A stretch of DNA of 12,310 nt from Thermoleophilia bacterium (GTDB lineage: Bacteria > Actinomycetota > Thermoleophilia > Gaiellales > SKUG01): positions 1 to 12,310 of the forward strand of contig JAOPYW010000163.1 in the NCBI GenBank assembly GCA_025964405.1, in the 5' to 3' direction. Each line of letters begins with the position of its first letter. Within the stretch, counting starts at the first letter, position 1. The translations under genes were made by a program, and so were the position numbers. The notes under the pieces are model-generated. The model was not told the DNA's origin and searched no databases. It saw only the letters and a list, made by a program, of their open reading frames with translations. Positions 7,057 to 12,310 of the stretch are shown piece after piece.

Positions 7057-8811
7057 ATGACGACGGTCGGGACAGGACCCACGCGCGACCAGCACGGCGT
7101 CAGCCCCTGGAAGGTGGGCGCCGGCATGGCGACGCTCGCCGCCGTTGCCGTCAACACCAAGTCGATGTACAGCACACCCCTGCCGCAGCGGGCGATCCTG
7201 ACGGTGCTCGCAGGCGGCGCCGGATTCGCGGTCGGCGCCCTCTCGAGCGGCCTTGCCCACGGCGTCGACGCAGCCACGCCGCTCGACGGAGCGGGTTCCC
7301 TACTCGCTGTCGCCGGCGCATCCGGGCTCACGATCCTCGGCACCGTCCTCGCGCTGCGTTCGCACCCCGACGCGGCTGCGCTGCACATCGCGAAGTCGGT
7401 CGCCCAGGTGGTCGGTGGGGGAGCCGTCGTCGGCGGACTCCTGCTGGGCGAACAGGCCGTGGCCGACAAGATCGCTCCGAAGATGCCCGGTGGGGAAACG
7501 GGAGCGCACGTCGCGCTCCTGGGCGGGGCGCTGCTGACTGCCGCGGCGTTCATGCACCTGCACGTGCGCCCCTCCGCCGTGTCGGCCGCCGAGGAGGCTG
7601 CCTACCGCGCGGCACAGACCGCGGGCATGCCCGACGTCGCGAAGCTGCCGTTCGACCTCGCATCCCACGACGGGCTCGTGGCGGAGCGCAAGCTGATGAC
7701 GACCGTGTCGGGCTTCGGCGCCGACACGCTCCTCCCGTTCTCGCAGCTCAACAAGGCCGGCAAGTTCTTCCTGTCGGAGGCGACCCCGGCGGCGGAGATC
7801 AACCGCATCATGGGCACGACCGATGCGATCGACCCCGTGCGCCTGTTCAGCGGCGTCAAGATCGGTTCGTCGATCTCCGAGCGTGTCGACCTGGCCGTGC
7901 GGGAGGCCGAGCGCCTCGGCGCGTTCGATGGCTCACGCACGCACGTCCTCATGGTGGCGCCGACCGGATCCGGCTACATCTACCCGGAGACCGTGGCGAC
8001 GCTCGAGAAGGCGACCGGCGGGCGCAGCGTCACGATCGGCATGCAGTGGAGCGACAAGCTCTCGGCCTTCTCCTTCTCCCGCGTCCCGTACGCGGAGGAG
8101 TTCTTCGAGGCGATGAACGCCGGGTTCCGCAAGCGCATAGCGGCCATGCCGGCCGAGCTGCAGCCGAAGCTCATCGGCTACGGAGAGAGCCTCGGCAGCA
8201 AGGCGCTCCAGAACACCTTCGCCAAGAGCGGCGGCGCCGCGAGCGTGGCGGAGCACGGCTTCGACTCCGTGCTCACCGTCGGCAACCTGCGATCGAGCGC
8301 ATTCCGCACGCAGACCGTCGGCATCACCGGCCACAAGCTCGACGCCACGGGTTCGGTGTTCGAGCTCGACGACGTGCGCGACATCGACCAGCAGCTCACG
8401 TCGGCGCAGCAGTCGGGCGTCAAGACCTGGCTGCTCTCGCACTTCGGGGATCCGGTCAACCGCATGGGCAACGAGAACTTCTACCGCAAGCCGGAGTGGC
8501 TCAGCGACCGCGCGTTCGGCACCGGAATCCCCCGCCGCATGAACTACTACCCCGGCATCACGGGCCTGCAGGGCGTGGCCGACATGTACAACGGCGCCAA
8601 CCTCAAGCCGGGTGACTTCACCGGCATCGGCCACAGCTACAAGCTCGACGTCGGTGAGGTCGTTCCGAAGGTGCTCGGCCTCCAGGTCACCGCCGCGCAG
8701 CAGCAGGCGATCCAGGACAGCAACTACATCCTCGAGCTCGCCCGTCGTGAACGCCCGCTCGACTTCAAGTCGCCCGAGCCGTGGACCTGGCTCACGCCTG
8801 CGGCCAAGTAG
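7057..8811 (+). CDS. Membrane-anchored alpha/beta-hydrolase (Abhydrolase_9 family)
   Basis: A 584-residue protein. The ATG at 7057 has GGAGG at 7046-7050, 6 nt upstream. The first ~190 residues contain about four hydrophobic segments (for example AILTVLAGGAGFAVGALSSG and VALLGGALLTAAAFMHL), matching the membrane domain Abhydrolase_9_N. The rest matches the Abhydrolase_9 catalytic domain: REAERLGAFDGS, then VLMVAPTGSGYIYPETVATL, a nucleophile elbow GYGESLGS with Ser378, Asp465 in HFGDPV and His526 in GIGHSY. The triad assignment is inferred from order and spacing. The family is widespread in actinobacteria and its substrates are poorly known; lipid or ester hydrolysis at the membrane is plausible. 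It shares a 103-bp divergent region with the PhnA-like gene and is followed by a terminator hairpin, so it is probably transcribed alone. Confidence 0.85.
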   Translation: MTTVGTGPTRDQHGVSPWKVGAGMATLAAVAVNTKSMYSTPLPQRAILTVLAGGAGFAVGALSSGLAHGVDAATPLDGAGSLLAVAGASGLTILGTVLALRSHPDAAALHIAKSVAQVVGGGAVVGGLLLGEQAVADKIAPKMPGGETGAHVALLGGALLTAAAFMHLHVRPSAVSAAEEAAYRAAQTAGMPDVAKLPFDLASHDGLVAERKLMTTVSGFGADTLLPFSQLNKAGKFFLSEATPAAEINRIMGTTDAIDPVRLFSGVKIGSSISERVDLAVREAERLGAFDGSRTHVLMVAPTGSGYIYPETVATLEKATGGRSVTIGMQWSDKLSAFSFSRVPYAEEFFEAMNAGFRKRIAAMPAELQPKLIGYGESLGSKALQNTFAKSGGAASVAEHGFDSVLTVGNLRSSAFRTQTVGITGHKLDATGSVFELDDVRDIDQQLTSAQQSGVKTWLLSHFGDPVNRMGNENFYRKPEWLSDRAFGTGIPRRMNYYPGITGLQGVADMYNGANLKPGDFTGIGHSYKLDVGEVVPKVLGLQVTAAQQQAIQDSNYILELARRERPLDFKSPEPWTWLTPAAK

Positions 8812-8831
8812 CCAGACGCTCGCCCGGACGC

Positions 8832-8863
8832 AGAACGGGAGCACCCGAAGGCACTCCCGTTCT
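8832..8863. terminator. Bidirectional terminator-like hairpin between convergent genes
   Basis: AGAACGGGAG (8832-8841) and CTCCCGTTCT (8854-8863) form a perfect 10-bp stem with a 12-nt loop that can close two further C-G pairs around CGAA. It lies 20 bp after the hydrolase gene and 23 bp after the end of the RTX gene on the other strand. The A-T pairs at the base give a short T-containing run on each strand. Confidence 0.75.
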
Positions 8864-8886
8864 CCTCGCTCGAGCTGTCAGGCGCG

Positions 8887-9869
8887 TCAGTGGCGCGTGA
8901 CCTTCTCGCAGTCCTTGGCGACCTTGTCGCCCTTGTCGGCGACGACCGCATCCTTGCCGGGGCCGCAGGCGACCACGTCGACGGTCTTGTCGTTGGCGAC
9001 GATCTTGTCGTTGCCCGCGCCGCCGGAGACCTTGTCCTTGCCGGCACCGCCGTTGATGGCGTCGTTGCCCGGTCCACCGGAGATCACATCGTTGCCGGAG
9101 CCGCCGAGCAGCTTGTCGTTACCGGCGCCGCCAACGATCTTGTCGTTGCCCGTGCCACCGTCGACCTTGTCATTGCCGACGCCACCGTCGAGCACGTCGT
9201 TACCCGCGCCACCCAGGAGGACGTCGTTACCGGCGCCACCCTTGAGCGTGTCGGCGTTGACGCCACCGACGAGCTTGTCGTTGCCCTTGGTGCCGACGAG
9301 GAACTTCGGCTCGAGCGCATCGTTCACGCCGTTGCAGTTCGCGTCGACGACGCCGGCGCCCTGAGCGGGCTTTGTCTTGTCGGTGACGTTGCAGTCAGCC
9401 GTGTCGACGATGCCGTCACCGTCGGTGTCGGGATTCGGCTTGAGGATGGTGACAGGGCCTCGAACGAACAGGTCGCTCGCCGTCGCCGGCGCGGCGGATG
9501 TGACGCTCGCGTTGAACGAGTAGGCGTTCGACGCGTCGCTGCTCGGGGCGGTCCCCGGAACCGCGATCGTCGCGCTCAGGGTGCCGTCAGCCTTCGACGT
9601 CACCGTCTGGCTGTTGATCTCGTCGCCGCTCTGACCATGCGAGACGCCGAAGCCGACCGTCACTGCGGTCGTTGCCGGGAACCCTGCGCCCGTCACGGTG
9701 AACGACGTACCCGGAGCGACCGCGGTGGCCGGACCGGTGAGCGTCGCGCGGTGCGACACGAGGCCGATGTTGTGCCGGCGAGGGCATATCCGCCGACGGC
9801 GACGACGATCACGACCAGTGAGGCGATGATCACGAGCAGGGCGGGTCGGGGGAAGCGACGGTGCGGCAC
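8887..9869 (-). CDS. Exported RTX (hemolysin-type) calcium-binding protein, apparent 1-nt frameshift near 9773
   Basis: The frame ending at the TGA at 8889-8887 encodes, in order, an Ig-like segment (ATLTGPATAVAPGTSFTVTG), an Asp-rich DTDGDGIVDTADC segment with a second Cys (DANCNGVND), 11 RTX nonapeptides of the GGxGNDxxx type, and a tail with a Cys pair (VVACGPGKD ... KDCEKV). RTX repeats bind calcium and fold outside the cell. That frame has no signal peptide. A different frame just upstream encodes one: GTG at 9869-9867, then a basic N-terminus PHRRFPRP and a hydrophobic stretch ending GGYALAG. Adding one C in GGCACAAC (about 9770-9776) joins the two as ALAGTNIGLVSH and gives 327 residues. 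So either the sequence has a one-base error or the gene is broken. An intact shorter form could start at GTG 9759-9757 (290 residues) but would lack a signal. No Shine-Dalgarno; a -10-like box lies 6 nt before the GTG. No type I secretion genes are nearby; Sec export is inferred. Confidence 0.75.
8992..9288 (-). repeat. Array of 11 RTX nonapeptide repeats (27-nt units)
   Basis: Eleven contiguous units fill exactly 297 bp. Reading along the protein they are KGNDKLVGG, VNADTLKGG, AGNDVLLGG, AGNDVLDGG, VGNDKVDGG, TGNDKIVGG, AGNDKLLGG, SGNDVISGG, PGNDAINGG, AGKDKVSGG and AGNDKIVAN. The DNA units resemble each other (a recurring GTCGTT on the plus strand), so slippage or recombination could change copy number. 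The second and last units deviate most. Confidence 0.92.
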
Positions 9870-9875
9870 GGCGGG

Positions 9876-9881
9876 ATGGTA
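9876..9881 (-). promoter_or_regulatory. Candidate -10 box of the RTX gene, leaderless
   Basis: TACCAT on the minus strand (9881-9876) followed by CCCGCC and the GTG at 9869. It fits TAnnnT and the 6-7 nt spacing seen at two other genes here. No convincing -35 was found. It supports GTG 9869 as the original start of the RTX gene. Confidence 0.35.
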
Positions 9882-10003
9882 CCGGGATCCGCAGATCGAC
9901 CACGTGGGCCAGCCGCGTTCGGAGGGCCTAGGACCAATGTCGCGTAGCGCCTCCGACCCGACTGCCACGACGATGAGGCACGACAACCACCCAGGAGCAC
10001 ACC

Positions 10004-10444
10004 GTGTCTCGATCCATCCGCACCACCACCATCCTTGCCGTCACCCTCGTCGCCGTCGCGGTAGCGGCACCCGCCGCCTTCGCACGCAAGGGTGGCGATT
10101 CCGCGCCGACGCCGACCCCGACTGCCCCGGCACCGACCGCACCCACGGCGCCCGCACCCACGCCCGCACCCGAGCCGGTGTACGTCGACTACTGCGCCGA
10201 CCCGACCATCGTGAACGTGGCGCTGCCGGACGAGGTCCTCGTCAACGCGGCCGGCGCGGCCGGCTGCATCGCGGTTCGCGTGCACAACGGCGTGTTCAGC
10301 GTGGCAGCCATGGTGCTCGCGCCGGGTTGGACCTACAGCGCGAAGAGCTCCACCACCGGCGGCGACCGGGTCAAGCTCGAACTCACCGACGGTCGCACCG
10401 ACATCACCTACCTCGTGGAGCCGGGCAAGACCTGGATCCGCTGA
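10004..10444 (+). CDS. Small secreted protein with Pro/Thr/Ala-rich linker, function unknown
   Basis: A 146-residue protein. GTG start at 10004 with AGGAG at 9993-9997, 6 nt upstream. A clear Sec signal peptide (basic MSRSIR, hydrophobic ILAVTLVAVAVAAPAAFA) is probably cut after residue 27. A linker of TPTPTAPAPTAPTAPAPTP type (about 34-55) follows, then a compact C-terminal domain of about 90 residues with two cysteines (DYCADP and AAGCIAVRV) that could form a disulfide, and the ending TYLVEPGKTWIR. I do not recognise the domain; it looks beta-rich. The linker resembles those tethering surface domains, but there is no sorting signal or anchor, so it is probably released. It is divergent from the RTX gene with about 134 bp between the starts and ends at a strong hairpin. 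An alternative view is that it is a partner of the RTX protein, which rests only on position. Confidence 0.75.
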   Translation: MSRSIRTTTILAVTLVAVAVAAPAAFARKGGDSAPTPTPTAPAPTAPTAPAPTPAPEPVYVDYCADPTIVNVALPDEVLVNAAGAAGCIAVRVHNGVFSVAAMVLAPGWTYSAKSSTTGGDRVKLELTDGRTDITYLVEPGKTWIR

Positions 10445-10456
10445 ACCAACGGTACT

Positions 10457-10500
10457 TACTCGGGGTGGTGTGGCGGATGATCGCCGCGCCACCTCGAGTG
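10457..10500. terminator. Strong bidirectional terminator-like hairpin
   Basis: CTCGGGGTGGTGTGGCG (10459-10475) pairs with CGCCGCGCCACCTCGAG (10482-10498) over 17 bp including three G-T pairs, with a 6-nt loop GATGAT. One A-T pair (10458/10499) extends it, then a possible T-G pair. It fills the 59-bp gap between the small exoprotein gene and the convergent response regulator gene. On the minus strand the wobble pairs become A-C mismatches, so it should work best for the plus-strand gene. Confidence 0.8.
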
Positions 10501-10503
10501 CGT

Positions 10504-11136
10504 TCAGGCGTCGCCGTTGCGCTGCGCCCAGAGCGCCGCCTGCGTTCGGTCGGTCACGCCGATGACGGCGTAGACGCGGGTGAGGTGCGCCTTCACCGTC
10601 TTCTCCGAGATGCCCAGCTCGCGCGCGACGAGCTTGTTCGGAAGCCCGCGCGCCACGGCGGCGAGCACCTCGCGCTCGCGACCCGAGAGCTCCACCTTGT
10701 CGATCCGGCGACGGTCGCTCAGCACGGCGCGCGCCGCGCGTGGATCGAGCGGCGCGTCACCGGCAGCAGCTGCGCGGATGGCGGTCGCCAATTCGCCGGG
10801 CTCGCAGTCCTTGAGGATGTAGCCGCCCGCGCCGGCGTCGAGCGCGCGCAGCACGTCGTCGCGCGCCGCGAAGCTCGTCAACATGAGCACCACCACGCCG
10901 GGCGCGCCCAGCATGATCTCCCGGGTCGCCGCGACCCCGTCGGCGATCGGCATCGACACGTCCATGAGCACCACGTCGGGGCGAAGGTCGAGCGCGACGG
11001 TCGCACCGGCGCGCCCGTCGGCGGCCTCACCGATCACCTCGAAGCCGCCCGTTGCCTCGAGCATGCGGCGCAGGCCGGTGCGGACGATCGCGTGGTCGTC
11101 GACGATGACGACTCGAATCACCGGGTCGTCAGGCAT
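10504..11136 (-). CDS. NarL/LuxR-family response regulator
   Basis: A 210-residue protein of typical NarL/FixJ length and order. The receiver domain (about 6-125) has the acidic pair Asp13-Asp14, phospho-acceptor Asp59 (LMDVSMP), Thr87 and Lys109 (YILKD), all the conserved residues. The C-terminal LuxR-type helix-turn-helix (about 148-205) reads LSGREREVLAAVARGLPNK, then LVARELGISEKTVKAHLTRVYAVIGV. It should bind DNA as a phosphorylation-controlled dimer. The start is ATG 11136, preceded by GGAG and overlapping the end of the kinase gene by 8 nt (ATGCCTGA), so the two are translationally coupled. Partner is therefore the adjacent kinase. Its targets cannot be read from the sequence; self-regulation would be acting on a promoter outside the window. 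Confidence 0.95.
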   Translation of the reverse strand: MPDDPVIRVVIVDDHAIVRTGLRRMLEATGGFEVIGEAADGRAGATVALDLRPDVVLMDVSMPIADGVAATREIMLGAPGVVVLMLTSFAARDDVLRALDAGAGGYILKDCEPGELATAIRAAAAGDAPLDPRAARAVLSDRRRIDKVELSGREREVLAAVARGLPNKLVARELGISEKTVKAHLTRVYAVIGVTDRTQAALWAQRNGDA

Positions 11137-12310
11137 CGCTCGTCTCCAGGTGCAGCTCCACGACGGTACCCTCCCCGGGAGCCGAACGTATATGCATCGT
11201 GCCACCCGCCGACGCCACGAGGTCGCGGAGCAGCACGAGGCCGACGTGGCCGTCGCCTGCGGGCGCCGCGGTGTCGAAGCCCGCGCCGTCGTCGACCACC
11301 CGCAGCAACACGCCGCGACGGGCGTGCGGCGCGACCGTCAGTTCCAGGGTCGCGGCGCGCGAGTGGCGCTCCGCATTGCGCACCGCCTCCTGCGCCACCC
11401 GGTAGAGCAGGCGCTCGTCGGTGGCGGTCAACGGTCGCGCCAGGCCGAACGTCAGCCGCGGCTCGATGCCCCGCGCCGGCAGTTCGCTGATCAGGTCGGC
11501 GAGCGCGGCCTCCAACCCGACGTCGCGGAGGTTGGGTGGGTAGATGTCGACCAGGAGCGTGCGCAGCTCACGCACCGACTGACGCACCTGGCCTGCGGCT
11601 GACGCCAGCGCCTCGGTGACGTCGCCGCTCGTGCTCGCGGGTGCTTCGAGCGCCGTGGCGTGCAGGTGCATACCGAGTCCCATCAGGCGCTGCACAACGC
11701 CGTCGTGCAGGTCACGCGCGATGCGGCGGCGCTCGAGTTCGCCGGCGTCGACGGCGGCCTGCAGCAGCGCTTCACGCTCGCGGCGCCGTGCGCCGAGGCG
11801 ACGTGCGAGGAGCCAGGCCAGTGGGGCCTGCAGCAGCTCCAACAGCAGGAGCGCGCCGATGGCGGGTGGCAGGATGCGGGCCCAGAGCGCGCGACCCGAG
11901 CTCGACACCGACGCGTCGCGAACGTAGGTCTCGAACATGAGGGGCGTGCCGTCGGGCGCCTCCACCCGGGTGTAGACCTCGAGCAGGCGGCCGAAGTGGC
12001 GGTCGGCGCGATTCTCGGGCTGGTCGAGATCGGTGATCTCGCTGGCCGTGCCGCCCTCACGCAGGATCTCGAGCTCCTCGTCGTCGAGCTCGAAGGTGCT
12101 GCCGACGAGGGCGGAGCGATCGGCGTAGATGATGCGCCCCTCGGAGTTCCAGAGCTTCACGCGCACGGTCGTCGAGTCGAGCACGCGCGTGCGGACGAGG
12201 CGGTCGAACTCCTGGCGTGCGGCCGGGTCGCCCGCGACGAGCGACGCCGTCAGCGCCGGCTGCACGACCCCACGCGCCGCCTGCTCGGTGCTGCGCCGAG
12301 CGGACCGCTC
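11129..12310 (-). CDS. Membrane sensor histidine kinase, HisKA_3/NarX-like type (N-terminus outside window)
   Basis: The frame is open to the right edge, so the N-terminus is missing; 393 residues are visible. Residues 1-140 look like an extracellular sensor segment (KLWNSEGRIIYADRSALVGS and VEAPDGTPLMFETYVRD), reminiscent of single-Cache sensors of two-component kinases, presumably preceded by a first membrane helix. A membrane helix follows at about 146-168 (ILPPAIGALLLLELLQAPLA). HisKA_3 contains the phospho-acceptor His202 (ERRRIARDLHDGVVQRLMGL; codon 11707-11705). The ATPase domain has the N box with Asn312 (AQEAVRNAERH), DDGAGF at 340-345 and GHVGL at 354-358, followed by GEGTVVELHL. 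All are intact, so it should be active. It overlaps the downstream response regulator by 8 nt. The signal sensed is unknown. A GTG at 12265-12263 is in frame but is not the real start because coding-like sequence continues upstream. Confidence 0.92.
   Translation of the reverse strand, partial: ERSARRSTEQAARGVVQPALTASLVAGDPAARQEFDRLVRTRVLDSTTVRVKLWNSEGRIIYADRSALVGSTFELDDEELEILREGGTASEITDLDQPENRADRHFGRLLEVYTRVEAPDGTPLMFETYVRDASVSSSGRALWARILPPAIGALLLLELLQAPLAWLLARRLGARRREREALLQAAVDAGELERRRIARDLHDGVVQRLMGLGMHLHATALEAPASTSGDVTEALASAAGQVRQSVRELRTLLVDIYPPNLRDVGLEAALADLISELPARGIEPRLTFGLARPLTATDERLLYRVAQEAVRNAERHSRAATLELTVAPHARRGVLLRVVDDGAGFDTAAPAGDGHVGLVLLRDLVASAGGTMHIRSAPGEGTVVELHLETSDA

Noticed and set aside
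6552..8615. A plus-strand open frame of 687 codons over the PhnA-like and hydrolase genes
   Set aside because: Arg/Ala/His-rich composition and overlap with two clear family members; a GC-driven shadow.
8890..11490. A plus-strand open frame of 866 codons antisense to the RTX and response regulator/kinase genes and also covering the small exoprotein in another frame
   Set aside because: It covers four well-supported genes in the wrong frame or strand, has highly biased Arg/Ala/Gly composition and no domain; long antisense frames are common at this GC content.
1..12310. A defence island, prophage, transposon or secondary metabolite cluster
   Set aside because: No transposase, integrase, nuclease, toxin-antitoxin pair, tRNA boundary, terminal inverted repeats or biosynthetic core gene is visible; composition is uniform across the window.

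Overview
The window is very GC-rich DNA with strong G/C preference at codon third positions, frequent GTG starts and several genes that look leaderless. With an LPFTG-type anchored surface protein, a Sec-exported RTX protein and an actinobacterial-type Abhydrolase_9 membrane hydrolase, this suggests a high-GC Actinomycetota. The RTX protein's C-terminal tail reminds me of Thermoleophilia or Acidimicrobiia, but that placement is from memory and tentative. I see no RNA gene, IS element, CRISPR array or phage gene.

Layout, left to right: (1) the 3' part of a secreted M14 zinc carboxypeptidase (+, 1-698); (2) convergent to it, a UMF1/MFS-type transporter (-, 757-2100); (3) divergent from that, a large multidomain family 2 glycosyltransferase (+, 2203-4710) followed by two GC-rich hairpins; (4) after a 326-bp gap, a secreted LPFTG-anchored protein with three cysteine-bracketed repeats (+, 5037-6530); (5) convergent, a PhnA/YjdM zinc-ribbon protein (-, 6597-6953); (6) divergent from that, a membrane alpha/beta-hydrolase (+, 7057-8811); (7) convergent, an RTX calcium-binding exoprotein that appears frameshifted between its signal peptide and mature part (-, 8887-9869); (8) divergent, a small secreted Pro/Thr-rich protein (+, 10004-10444); (9) convergent, a NarL/LuxR response regulator and its sensor kinase in a translationally coupled operon (-, 10504-12310, kinase cut by the window edge).

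The genes alternate in strand almost one by one. Three of the convergent junctions carry a hairpin that could stop transcription from both sides. Apart from the two-component pair, nothing looks like an operon. The common theme is the cell envelope: exported protease, sugar transferase, wall-anchored protein, membrane hydrolase, RTX protein, small exoprotein and a sensor with an outside domain. Whether the two-component system controls any of these cannot be read from the sequence.

I did not find a clear new defence, mobile or biosynthetic system. The items most worth a second look are the three-module glycosyltransferase whose third module has lost its metal-binding motif, the repeat architecture of the LPFTG protein, the frameshift in the RTX gene, and -10-like boxes placed 6-7 nt before start codons.
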